Shown here piece by piece: positions 18,665 through 29,076 of a stretch of 34,799 nt of DNA (positions within the stretch are counted from its first letter, which is position 1; each line of letters opens with the position of its first letter). The translations under genes and the position numbers were made by a program. The DNA is from Streptomyces rochei (GTDB lineage: Bacteria > Actinomycetota > Actinomycetes > Streptomycetales > Streptomycetaceae), in assembly GCA_002155895.1 (NCBI GenBank), contig MUMD01000121.1:1-34799 (forward strand), read 5' to 3'. A model generated the notes under the pieces. That model saw only the letters and a list, made by a program, of their open reading frames with translations. It was not told where the DNA came from and ran no database searches.

Positions 18665-19894
18665 GTGAGCAGCGACCCGTGGGGCCGCGTCGACGAGACG
18701 GGGACCGTGTACGTGCGTACGGCCGACGGCGAGCAGGTCGTCGGTTCCTGGCAGGCGGGCTCCCCCGAGGAGGCGCTGGCCTATTTCGAGCGCAAGTACG
18801 AAGGCCTGGTTGTGGAGATCGGCCTCCTCGAGAAGCGCGTGAAGACCACCGACCTGTCGGCGAAGGACGCCCAGACGGCCATCGACCACCTGCGGGAGCA
18901 GGTCGACGCTCACCACGCGGTGGGCGACCTGGACGCGCTGCGGGCCCGGCTGGACAAGCTCGTCTCGCTGGTGGAGAAGCGCCGCGAGGAGCGCAAGGCC
19001 CAGCGGGCCAAGCAGTCCGACGAGGCGCGCTCCGCCAAGGAGGCGCTGGTCGCCGAGGCCGAGGAGCTGGCCCGGTCCGACCAGTGGCGATCGGCCGGTG
19101 AGCGGCTGCGGTCCCTGGTGGACACCTGGAAGGGTCTGCCGCGGCTGGACCGCAAGTCCGACGACGAGCTGTGGCACCGCTTCTCGCACGCCCGGTCGGC
19201 GTTCTCCAAGCGGCGCAAGCAGCACTTCGCTCAGCTGGACGCCCAGCGCGAGGAGGCCCGCCGGACCAAGGAACGGCTGGTCGCCGAGGCCGAGGCCCTG
19301 TCGAACTCGACGGACTGGGGGCCGACGGCCGCCCGCTACCGCGACCTGATGTCCGAGTGGAAGGCGGCGGGCCGCGCGCAGCGGGAGCACGAGGACGACC
19401 TGTGGAACCGCTTCCGCGGCGCCCAGGACGTGTTCTTCGCCGCCCGCAGCTCGGTCTTCGCCGAGCGCGACGCCGAGCAGGCGGAGAACCTCAAGCTCAA
19501 GGAGGAGCTGGCCGAGGAGGCCGAGAAGCTCCTGCCGGTCACCGACCTGAAGGCGGCCCGGGCCGCGTTCCGCTCGGTGAACGAGCGCTGGGAGGCCATC
19601 GGCCACGTGCCGCGCGACGCCCGGCCCAAGGTCGAGGGCCGGATGCACGCGGTGGAGCGGGCGCTGCAGGAGGCCGAGGAGGCCGAGTGGCGCCGGACGA
19701 ACCCGGAGGCACGCGCGCGTGCCGAGGGCCTGACCGGCCAGCTCCAGGCGGCCGTCGACAAGCTGAAGGGCCAGATCGAGCAGGCCCGCGCCCAGGGCAA
19801 CAACGCGAAGGCCGACAAGCTGGAGCGTGAGCTGGAGGGCCGGCAGGCGCTGCTGGACCAGGCGCTGAAGGGGCTGCACGAGTTCGGCGGCTGA
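18665..19894 (+). CDS. DUF349 coiled-coil protein
   Basis: A 409-residue, highly charged, helical protein with repeated DUF349 units. Similar segments ending in W-K or W-E recur: SLVDTWKGL, DLMSEWKAAGRA and SVNERWEAIGHV. Each is followed by DDELWHRF-, EDDLWNRF- or EGRMHAVE-like helices. No catalytic motif, signal peptide or membrane segment. DUF349 proteins are of uncertain function. GTG at 18665 is preceded by a strong GGAGGAGG. The C-terminus is a Glu/Lys/Gln coiled coil. It is convergent with the caspase gene across a perfect terminator hairpin. Confidence 0.92.
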   Translation: MSSDPWGRVDETGTVYVRTADGEQVVGSWQAGSPEEALAYFERKYEGLVVEIGLLEKRVKTTDLSAKDAQTAIDHLREQVDAHHAVGDLDALRARLDKLVSLVEKRREERKAQRAKQSDEARSAKEALVAEAEELARSDQWRSAGERLRSLVDTWKGLPRLDRKSDDELWHRFSHARSAFSKRRKQHFAQLDAQREEARRTKERLVAEAEALSNSTDWGPTAARYRDLMSEWKAAGRAQREHEDDLWNRFRGAQDVFFAARSSVFAERDAEQAENLKLKEELAEEAEKLLPVTDLKAARAAFRSVNERWEAIGHVPRDARPKVEGRMHAVERALQEAEEAEWRRTNPEARARAEGLTGQLQAAVDKLKGQIEQARAQGNNAKADKLERELEGRQALLDQALKGLHEFGG

Positions 19895-19913
19895 CCTCGG
19901 TCATACGGTGCGA

Positions 19914-19948
19914 AGCGGCTCGGCGGTGCGTGTCACCGCCGAGCCGCT
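19914..19948. terminator. Bidirectional terminator between DUF349 and caspase genes
   Basis: A perfect 15-bp inverted repeat (19914-19928 and 19934-19948) with a 5-base loop sits in the 62-base gap between convergent genes: 20 bases after the DUF349 stop and 9 bases after the caspase stop. It insulates the kinase-EACC1-caspase operon from its neighbour. Confidence 0.85.
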
Positions 19949-19956
19949 GCGTTGTG

Positions 19957-21096
19957 TCAGCGCCGTCCGGCGTGCTCGCTGATGTCGAGGGCGTGCTTGA
20001 GCACCTCGCAGGCCTGGAGGTGGTTGCCGGACTCCTGCAGCAGGTCGGCCAGACGGCGGCAGACCAGCACGGCCTCGGGCCCGTACACCTTGTGCACCTG
20101 CTGGAAGGCGAGCTCCAGAACCTCGATCGCCTCCCGCACCTGCCCGGTCTCGGCGAGCAGTTCCGACAGCTCCAGCTGCACCTCGACCAGGTCGCCGCGC
20201 CCGTCGCCGGTCCGCTGCTCCTGCAGCGCCAGGCGCAGCACGGGCAGCGCGTCGCGGGTGTTGCCCTCGGCGCGCAGCACCCTGGCCAGGGAGAGTCCGG
20301 TGGCGACGAGGGCGGCGCGGACGTCGGCGGCCAGCACCGGGCCGGCGGGGCCGCGTCGGCGGCCAGCCCTCGCCTTGTTGCGGGCCAGCGGGAGGCGTCC
20401 GACGCCGTTCTCCTGGGAGCGCTGCGGCAGCGGCCGGTTCTTGGCGCGCAGGCGTTCTTCCAGGACCCGGTGGAGGGTGTCCAGGTCGATCAGTTCGGGG
20501 CCGTCCTCGACGCCGTCCCGCAGGACGCCGAGCAGTTCGCCGGTGAACGCCGTGTAGCGTTCGCCGTCCGGTGCCAGCGCGATGCGGTCCCGTGGTGAGG
20601 CGGCCAGGACGTAGGCCCCGTCCACCGCGGCCTGGGCGGCCAGTTGGTCCCCGCCGGACAGGGCGCGGGCGGCGCGTCCGCTGAAGCAGCAGTCGAGGAC
20701 GACGATCTTGCGCCGGGCGCGGGCGGTGCGCAGTGCGGTGCGCAGGTGCTGGTAGGCCACGGCCGTGTAGCCGAGGTGTTCGCGGGAGTCGCCGAGGGCC
20801 AGGTACAGATCGGTCGAGTCGGCGTCCCGCATGCCGTGCCCCGCGAAGTACACCAGGAGGGTGTCGGTGGCCTCCTCGGCGGCCTGGTACACCGGGTCCA
20901 GGATCGCCGGGGTGGTGAGCGGGTCAGTGACGACGGTGCAGTGCCGTACCGGAAGCCCCCAGACGGTCGCGTCGCACAGTTCGGCGGCCAGGTCGACCAC
21001 GTTGGCCTCGACCGCGGACAGCTGGGGCAGGTGCCGGTAGGAGGAGGTGCCCACGAGGACGGCCCGGGAGCGCGTGGGGTCAGGCAGTCCTGTCAT
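19957..21096 (-). CDS. Caspase-like (C14) protease with TPR-like C-terminus
   Basis: A 379-residue cysteine protease of the caspase/metacaspase fold, cytoplasmic, with no signal peptide. The N-terminal signature SRAVLVGTSSYRHLPQL starts strand 1. The catalytic histidine is H87 in VYFAGHG. The catalytic cysteine is most likely C137 in VLDCCFSG, preceded by C136. The protease domain ends around 220. A basic linker (240-250) leads into a helical TPR-like tail (about 255-379; LSELLAETGQVREAIEVLELA, RRLADLLQESGNHLQACEVL). ATG at 21094-21096 with GGAGGAG directly upstream; it overlaps the EACC1 gene by 17 bases. Likely the effector of the kinase-EACC1-caspase operon. Both catalytic residues are present, so it is predicted active. 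Substrate unknown. Confidence 0.92.
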   Translation of the reverse strand: MTGLPDPTRSRAVLVGTSSYRHLPQLSAVEANVVDLAAELCDATVWGLPVRHCTVVTDPLTTPAILDPVYQAAEEATDTLLVYFAGHGMRDADSTDLYLALGDSREHLGYTAVAYQHLRTALRTARARRKIVVLDCCFSGRAARALSGGDQLAAQAAVDGAYVLAASPRDRIALAPDGERYTAFTGELLGVLRDGVEDGPELIDLDTLHRVLEERLRAKNRPLPQRSQENGVGRLPLARNKARAGRRRGPAGPVLAADVRAALVATGLSLARVLRAEGNTRDALPVLRLALQEQRTGDGRGDLVEVQLELSELLAETGQVREAIEVLELAFQQVHKVYGPEAVLVCRRLADLLQESGNHLQACEVLKHALDISEHAGRR

Positions 21097-21496
21097 CTCC
21101 TCCGCTCTCCTCGCTGCGTGCGGGCGCGGGCGGCACCTGCCGGTCGAGCAGGTCGATGATGCCGCGGACGGTCTCCTCGTCCGCCGCCGCCTCCGCCGTG
21201 AGCACGACCTCCACGTCGCCGCGGCGCAGGGTGACGGCCGGTGCCCGGCGCCGGGAGGCCTGCCACTGAAGGACGGAGAAGACGAGGGAACCCGCGGACA
21301 GTCCGCTGCCGATGGCCAGTTGGAGGATGTCGAGGCCGGTGCCCATGCTGCCGGGGGCGAGCGGCGCACTGCTGCCGGCCCGGGCCCGGAGGGTGGGCGT
21401 CCCGTCCTCGCGCAGCCAGCTCAGCAGGGAGCGGAGGTGGTCCTCGGCGTCCGTGCCGTCCAGCGGTCCCGAGATCTCAACGCGGTAGTCGGTCAT
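21080..21496 (-). CDS. EACC1-type effector-associated constant component
   Basis: A 138-residue small protein matching the pattern of EACC1 proteins, which accompany caspase- and other effector genes in actinobacterial conflict-type operons. An N-terminal strand (YRVEISG) is followed by the characteristic LRSLLSWLRED helix (residues 21-31), then a hydrophobic Gly-rich helix (about 55-79, LDILQLAIGSGLSAGSLVFS) and a strand pair with acidic tail (VTLRRGDVEVVLTAE). Function not established; proposed as an adaptor between regulator and effector. The ATG at 21494-21496 gives a family-like N-terminus; an upstream in-frame start at 21532 would overlap the kinase further. It overlaps the kinase by 20 bases and the caspase gene by 17. 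Confidence 0.82.
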   Translation of the reverse strand: MTDYRVEISGPLDGTDAEDHLRSLLSWLREDGTPTLRARAGSSAPLAPGSMGTGLDILQLAIGSGLSAGSLVFSVLQWQASRRRAPAVTLRRGDVEVVLTAEAAADEETVRGIIDLLDRQVPPAPARSEESGGDDRTA

Positions 21497-22850
21497 CGTC
21501 TCCGTTCGTCCCGTCCAGTCGTGGGCTGACACGTCGGTTCACGCGGGAGAGCAGGTCCAGTGCCTCTCCCCCGGCGCCCAGCCGGGCCAGACAGACCGCC
21601 TGCCAGTACTGGCTGGTGAGGGTGGTGGGGTGATCGGGGCCGAGTTTGGACAGACAGACCGGCACGACGACCGACAGCGTCTGCGCCGCCTCCCTCAGCT
21701 GTCCGCGCAGTACCAGACCGACCGCCTCGCGCTGCCGGGACAGGGCGGCCTGGGGTGTCATGCTGCCGAGGACGATGCGCCGGGTGACGTCGCTGAGCGT
21801 AGCGGGGTCCAGGGCGTCGTGGTGGCGCTGCTCTGGCAGGTGGGCTTCCGCCCAGACGTACTCGGGCGCCTCTTCGTCGGCGTCGTCCGGCGCTTCGGCG
21901 GGCGGTCCCGCCGCTTCGTGGACGGCGTCCACGGCTTCGTCCCGGACGTGCCGCTTCACCAGGTCGGCGAGCGTCTGGGTACCGCCGTAGGTCAGGGGGA
22001 CGAGGGTGTCGCGCACCACGCGGGGATCGACGAGACGCCGCTCGGGGTCCTGACGGCACAGCTCGTCGACGAGCCCGGCCAGCGACTGGGGGAGGCCGCC
22101 GGTGCCGGTCAGCGGCCGGATGCCGTCGCCCAGGGCACGCTCCATGATGGCCCCGACGTCGGCGGTCTGCCCGAAGGGCAGCTCACCGGTCAGCATGAGG
22201 AACACACAGGCCCCGAGTCCGTACCAGTCCGCCGCCGGTCCGGGCAGGACGCCCCGCATCGCCTCCGGCGCCATGAACTGCGGGGTGCCGATCAGTGCGC
22301 CGGTGCGGGTGATCGCCGCCTCGCCCGCCAGCCGTGCCAGTCCGAAGTCCTGCAGCACGACCCGGCCGCCACGGGTGGTGCCCACGTTGGACGGCTTGAC
22401 GTCACGGTGGACCACCCCTTTGTGATGGCCGGCCTCCAGGGCTTCCGCGATCCCCAGGGCCACGGTGCAGGCGGCCGGTACCGGCAGCGGTCCCGAGTGC
22501 AGCACCAGCTCGGCCAGACTGGTGCCGTCGAGCACCTGCATCACGAGGTAGGGAGTGCCGTCGTGCACACCGTTGTCGTACAGCGTGACGACACCGGGAT
22601 GCTCGATCCGCGCGAGCGCCCGGGCCTCCCGCTGGAACCTCTCCCAGGCCGCGTCCTGCGCGGTCAGCCCCTCGACGGCGGTCAGCATCTTCACCGCCAC
22701 GCGGCGGCCGAGCCGGGTGTCCTCCGCCTCGTAGACCACTCCCATGCCGCCGCGCCCCAGCAGGCGCACCGGCCGGTAGCGTCCCGCGACGAGCGCGGGA
22801 AGCTCGGCCGGCGGGACTGCTAAACCGGGCTGTTCGACGTGCTCCTCCAT
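21477..22850 (-). CDS. Soluble serine/threonine protein kinase with TPR-like tail
   Basis: A 457-residue Hanks-type kinase with every catalytic landmark: LLGRGGMGVVYEA (30-42), VAVK lysine K54, helix-C E75, HRDVKPSN with D150 and N155, DFG at 168-170, GTPQFMAPE, and DWYGLG. The kinase domain ends near residue 290. An acidic linker (about 315-345) leads to a TPR-like tail (GPDHPTTLTSQYWQAVCLARLG). Unlike most Streptomyces kinases of this class it has no membrane helix and no PASTA repeats, so it acts in the cytoplasm. It starts 27 bases after rel with GGGGGA before the ATG, and its codon 10 is TTA. It overlaps the EACC1 gene by 20 bases. Probably the input or regulator of the EACC1-caspase pair. 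Confidence 0.94.
   Translation of the reverse strand: MEEHVEQPGLAVPPAELPALVAGRYRPVRLLGRGGMGVVYEAEDTRLGRRVAVKMLTAVEGLTAQDAAWERFQREARALARIEHPGVVTLYDNGVHDGTPYLVMQVLDGTSLAELVLHSGPLPVPAACTVALGIAEALEAGHHKGVVHRDVKPSNVGTTRGGRVVLQDFGLARLAGEAAITRTGALIGTPQFMAPEAMRGVLPGPAADWYGLGACVFLMLTGELPFGQTADVGAIMERALGDGIRPLTGTGGLPQSLAGLVDELCRQDPERRLVDPRVVRDTLVPLTYGGTQTLADLVKRHVRDEAVDAVHEAAGPPAEAPDDADEEAPEYVWAEAHLPEQRHHDALDPATLSDVTRRIVLGSMTPQAALSRQREAVGLVLRGQLREAAQTLSVVVPVCLSKLGPDHPTTLTSQYWQAVCLARLGAGGEALDLLSRVNRRVSPRLDGTNGDDDRLPR
22821..22823 (-). promoter_or_regulatory. TTA leucine codon (bldA-dependent) at codon 10 of the kinase
   Basis: On the minus strand, codons 7-11 of the kinase read CAG CCC GGT TTA GCA. TTA is the rare leucine codon that in Streptomyces requires the developmentally regulated bldA tRNA. 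I found no other in-frame TTA in the genes of this window. It is placed to gate translation of the kinase and, through the overlaps, of the EACC1 and caspase genes. Confidence 0.85.
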
Positions 22851-22877
22851 CTGTTCCCCCGTCCTCCCCGGACCGCG

Positions 22878-25421
<2,544 letters not shown>

Positions 25422-25538
25422 GAGGACTCCTCGTGCGCGATCCGGGTCCCCCGGTCAGGCTCCGGAGTCCCCATGGTAGCGATCCTGCCCCCGAGGACCG
25501 CCTTCAGGCCGATGTGAGGGCCGTCAACCCGTGGAACG

Positions 25539-25577
25539 CCTGGGACGGGCGCCGGATTCCTCCGGGCCCGCCCCAGG
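25539..25577 (-). terminator. apt terminator
   Basis: A long imperfect hairpin begins 16 bases after the apt stop. Stems are 25539-25544 with 25572-25577, 25546-25550 with 25566-25570, and 25552-25556 with 25561-25565, with a four-base loop. It separates secD-secF-apt from rel. A TTGACG -35-like box (25522-25527) and a TACCAT -10-like box (25473-25478) lie beyond it but are too far apart to form one promoter. Confidence 0.7.
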
Positions 25578-25593
25578 TGTGCGGTGCGTGTGC

Positions 25594-26142
25594 TCAGACC
25601 GTGAGCAGCGCCTTCAGCGGCGCCCCGGCGAGAGCCGGCTCCAGGCGCGCCCGGCCGCCGAGGAAGCCCAGCTCCATCAGGACGGCCAGGCCGGCCACCT
25701 CGGCACCGGCGCGCCGGATCAGCTCCAGGGACGCCTCGGCGGTGCCGCCGGTGGCGAGGACGTCGTCGACGACCAGGACGCGGTCGCCCGCGGTCAGGTC
25801 CTCGGCGTGCACCTCGATCTCGGCGGAGCCGTACTCCAGGTCGTACGCCTGGCTCAGGGTGGCTCCGGGGAGCTTGCCGGCCTTGCGCACGGGGATGAAG
25901 CCCAGGCCGGCCCGCAGGGCGACGGGGGCGCCCAGGATGAAGCCGCGGGCCTCCAGACCGACGACCTTGGTGGCGCCGGTCGCCCGGGCCGCCTCGGCGA
26001 GCGCGTCGGTGAGCACGGCGAAGGCCTCGGGGTCCGCCAGGAGCGGGGTGATGTCCTTGAACATCACGCCGGGCTCCGGGTAGTCGGCCACGTCGCGGAT
26101 GCGGCTGAGCAGCAGCTCCGTGATGTCGGTCGTCTCGGTCAT
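25594..26142 (-). CDS. apt: Adenine phosphoribosyltransferase Apt
   Basis: Salvages adenine to AMP using PRPP. The 182-residue product has PGVMFKDITPLL near the N-terminus, GLEARGFILGAPVA at about 62-75, RKAGKLPG, and the PRPP loop VLVVDDVLATGGTAEA at 122-137. Length and motifs are standard. ATG at 26140-26142 overlaps the secF stop as ATGA; the open frame further upstream is a secF shadow. Linked with secD-secF upstream and rel downstream, as is conserved in actinobacteria. The tie to purine nucleotide metabolism and (p)ppGpp is by neighbourhood only. Confidence 0.96.
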   Translation of the reverse strand: MTETTDITELLLSRIRDVADYPEPGVMFKDITPLLADPEAFAVLTDALAEAARATGATKVVGLEARGFILGAPVALRAGLGFIPVRKAGKLPGATLSQAYDLEYGSAEIEVHAEDLTAGDRVLVVDDVLATGGTAEASLELIRRAGAEVAGLAVLMELGFLGGRARLEPALAGAPLKALLTV

Positions 26143-27269
26143 CGGCGCTTCCCCGAGGGTCGGCCGCGGCCCCGGGTGCGGGACGCGGGCTGGTTGCGGG
26201 GGCCGACGACGGCGGCTGCCGTGTCGTCGGGCTCGTCCGCCTCGTCGTCGGCGTACTGCTCGTCGCCGGTCTCGGACTCCACCGGCTCGCCCTTGGCGGC
26301 GGCCTGGGCGCGCTTGGCGAGGACGCGCTTCTTGAGGGCCTTCATCTGCGGCTCGGCCTCCTTGAGGTCGGCGACGAGCGGCGTGGCGATGAAGATCGAC
26401 GAGTAGGCACCGGCCGCGAGGCCGACGAACAGCGACAGGGAGATGTCGTTGAGCATGCCCGCCCCGAGGACGCCGCCGCCGATGAACAGCAGGCCGCCCA
26501 CCGGCAGCAGCGCGACCACCGTGGTGTTGATGGAGCGGACCAGGGTGCTGTTGATCGACCTGTTGGCGATCTCGGCGTAGGTCCAGCGGGTCTGTTTGGT
26601 GATGTCCCTGGTCTGTTCCTTGAGGCTGTCGAAGACGACGACCGTGTCGTACAGCGAGTAACCGAGGATGGTGAGCAGACCGATCACCGTGCCCGGGGTG
26701 ACCTCGAAGCCCACGAGGGCGTAGATGCCGACCGTGATGGTGATGTCGTGGACCAGGGCGACGAACGCGGCGAGCGCCATGCGCCACTCGAACGCGATCG
26801 CCAGGTAGATCACCACCAGGACCATGAAGATCCCGAGCCCCTGCCACGCCTTGTTGGCGATCTGGTCACCCCAGCTGGGGCCCACGAGGTCGGCGTTGAT
26901 CTTCTCCGCCGGGACGTCGAGGTCCTTGGAGAGGTCTTCCTTGATCTGGTCCGAGGCCGCGGTGTCGGTGCCCGAGATCTGGATGCGCAGGCTGCCGTCA
27001 CCGAGCTTCTGGACGATCGCGTCGTGGCCGGAGGCCTCTTCCGCGTACGTCTCGGCCTGGGAGACCGAGGCGCTCATGTTCTTCGGGGTGGTGAAGACCG
27101 CGCCGCCCTGGAACTCGATGCCCATGTGCAGGCCGCGCACCGCCAGGCCGACGATGGCCGTGATGGTGATGAGGATCGAGATGCCGTACCAGAGCTTGCG
27201 GTTCTTGACGAAGTCGTAGCCGACCTCGCCGTGGTGCAACCGGGCGCCGAGGGTGCCGAGCTTTCCCAT
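26139..27269 (-). CDS. secF: Protein translocase subunit SecF
   Basis: Partner of SecD; uses the proton gradient to help pull exported proteins through SecYEG. In the 376-residue product, TM1 is at about 27-47 (LWYGISILITITAIVGLAV), followed by an extracytoplasmic domain beginning GIEFQGG, then a five-helix block with SecD/F signatures (TILGYSLYDTVVVFD, NRSINSTLVRSINTT). The C-terminal cytoplasmic tail is long, acidic then basic (ends RGRGRPSGKRR). ATG at 27267-27269, one base after the secD stop. Confidence 0.97.
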   Translation of the reverse strand: MGKLGTLGARLHHGEVGYDFVKNRKLWYGISILITITAIVGLAVRGLHMGIEFQGGAVFTTPKNMSASVSQAETYAEEASGHDAIVQKLGDGSLRIQISGTDTAASDQIKEDLSKDLDVPAEKINADLVGPSWGDQIANKAWQGLGIFMVLVVIYLAIAFEWRMALAAFVALVHDITITVGIYALVGFEVTPGTVIGLLTILGYSLYDTVVVFDSLKEQTRDITKQTRWTYAEIANRSINSTLVRSINTTVVALLPVGGLLFIGGGVLGAGMLNDISLSLFVGLAAGAYSSIFIATPLVADLKEAEPQMKALKKRVLAKRAQAAAKGEPVESETGDEQYADDEADEPDDTAAAVVGPRNQPASRTRGRGRPSGKRR

Positions 27270-27270
27270 C

Positions 27271-29076
27271 TCACGCCTCCTTCGGGTCGACGGGGCCGGC
27301 GACGGGGCGCGCGGGACGGCGGGTGCGGCGCAGCGGCGGCTTGGCGCCCAGGCTCTTCGGGTCGAGGCCGGACCACTTGTGGCCGCTGGAGAAGAACTTG
27401 CGCCGGGCCATCAGGGTCAGCAGCGGCTTGGTGAAGAAGAACACCACCACGACGTCGAGCAGCGTGGTCAGACCGAGCGTGAACGCGAAGCCCTGCACCT
27501 TGCCGACCGTGACGACGAAGAGCACCGCGGCGGCGAGGAAGGACACGAAGTCGGAGACCAGGATGGTGCGCCGGGCGCGCGGCCAGGCCCGCTCGACGGC
27601 GGGGCGCAGCGAGCGGCCCTCCCGGATCTCGTCGCGGACCCGTTCGAAGTAGACGATGAACGAGTCCGCCGTGATGCCGATCGCGACGATGGCGCCGCAC
27701 ACGGCCGGCAGGTTCAGCGCGAAGCCGATGGTCGGGCCGAGCAGCGACATGATCACGTACGTCAGACCCGCGGAGACCAGCAGCGAGGCGACGGCGATGA
27801 ACGACAGACCCCGGTAGTACACGAGCAGGTAGAGGACGACCAGGGCGAGGCCGATCGCACCGGCGATCAGGCCGGCCTTGAGCTGCTCACCGCCGAGCGC
27901 GGCGGTGACGGTGGTGACGCTGTCCTCCTTGAAGGTCAGCGGCAGAGCACCGTAGGAGAGCATGTTGGCGAGGGCCTGGGCCTCTTCCTGGTCGAAGTTG
28001 CCGGAGATCTCCGCGCTGCCGCCGGTGAGCGCCTGGCTGACGTACGGGTCGGAGACGACCTCGTTGTCCAGGACGATGGCGAACTGGTTCTGCGGGGACT
28101 GGTTCTGGGCGAGCTTGCCGGTGATGTCGGCGAACTTCTTGCCGCCCTCGTCCGTGAACTTCATGGTCACGGTCCAGCCGGCTGCGGTCTGCGTGTTGTA
28201 GACGGCCTCGGCCTCGTCGACGTCCGTCCCGTCGACCGCCGCGGGGCCGAGGATGTACTTCTGCCACTGGCCCTGCGAGTTCTGGCCGCAGGCGACCATC
28301 GACTCGTCCTGCTTGGAGCCGTCGCCCGCCTTGGCGCGGGCCGCCTCGTCGGTGCAGTCCAGGGCGGCGTACTGCTGCTGCAGCGCGGCGGTCGCGTCGT
28401 CGCCGGAGGCGCTGGCGCTCGGGGACGGGGAGGCGCCGTCGGACGCCTTGCCGGAGCCGGAGGGGCTGGGGTCGGCCTTCAGGGCGTCGCTCGCGGCGCG
28501 GCCCTGGGTGGTGGCGCTCGCCGAGGCGGAGCCGGACGGGGAACCGCTGGCCTTCTCGCCGTCGGTGGCCTTGTCCTGGTCGGCGGCGCCGTCCGTGGCC
28601 TTGTCCGTCGGCTCGCCGGAGGCGTTGCCGGTGGCGCTCGGCGAGGGGCTGCCGGTCGCTCCGGCGCCGGACAGCTCGGTCGCCACGACCGGGCGGAAGT
28701 AGAGCTTGGCGGTGGTGCCGACCTGCTCCCGGGCTTCCTTGGAGTTCGTCCCCTTGGGGATATTGACGATGATGTTCCGGTCGCCCTGGGTCTGGACCTC
28801 GGCTTCGGAAACACCAAGACCATTGACACGGCGTTCCATGATCTCGACCGCGGTGTCCATGTTGGTCTTGTTGATCGCGGACTCCTGGCCCTCCTCCGGA
28901 ACCGCACGGAGCGTGATGCTCGTGCCGCCGGCGAGGTCGATACCGAGACGCGGAGTCGTGTGTCCGGAGGCGAACATGCCTCCGGTGAGCGCCACGATGG
29001 CGATCAGAATCAGGGCCAGCGAGCGCCCGGGCTTACTCTGAGCGCTCGCATTCTTTCCCTTTTTAGGTGCTACCAC
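27271..29076 (-). CDS. secD: Protein translocase subunit SecD
   Basis: Membrane component of the Sec accessory complex with SecF and YajC. The 601-residue product has TM1 at about 19-37, then LGIDLAGGTSITL, a large extracytoplasmic region, and five further helices from about residue 400 (VVLYLLVYYRGLSFIAVASL, GPTIGFALNLPAVCG, GITADSFIVYFERVRDEIR). Residues about 136-229 form a low-complexity Ser/Ala/Pro/Gly/Asp insertion, followed by two cysteines (C241, C263) that could pair. GTG start at 29074-29076 with GGGAG upstream. yajC lies upstream behind a hairpin. Confidence 0.96.
   Translation of the reverse strand: MVAPKKGKNASAQSKPGRSLALILIAIVALTGGMFASGHTTPRLGIDLAGGTSITLRAVPEEGQESAINKTNMDTAVEIMERRVNGLGVSEAEVQTQGDRNIIVNIPKGTNSKEAREQVGTTAKLYFRPVVATELSGAGATGSPSPSATGNASGEPTDKATDGAADQDKATDGEKASGSPSGSASASATTQGRAASDALKADPSPSGSGKASDGASPSPSASASGDDATAALQQQYAALDCTDEAARAKAGDGSKQDESMVACGQNSQGQWQKYILGPAAVDGTDVDEAEAVYNTQTAAGWTVTMKFTDEGGKKFADITGKLAQNQSPQNQFAIVLDNEVVSDPYVSQALTGGSAEISGNFDQEEAQALANMLSYGALPLTFKEDSVTTVTAALGGEQLKAGLIAGAIGLALVVLYLLVYYRGLSFIAVASLLVSAGLTYVIMSLLGPTIGFALNLPAVCGAIVAIGITADSFIVYFERVRDEIREGRSLRPAVERAWPRARRTILVSDFVSFLAAAVLFVVTVGKVQGFAFTLGLTTLLDVVVVFFFTKPLLTLMARRKFFSSGHKWSGLDPKSLGAKPPLRRTRRPARPVAGPVDPKEA

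Noticed and set aside
19957-21369. A longer caspase product starting at 21369
   Set aside because: The extra 91 residues are a shifted reading of the EACC1 gene, rich in Arg/Ser/Pro. The ATG at 21096 has a ribosome binding site and gives the usual caspase-family N-terminus.
25473-25527. TTGACG and TACCAT boxes upstream of rel as one promoter
   Set aside because: They are 43 bases apart, far beyond a 16-18 base spacer, and neither has a matching partner at the right distance.
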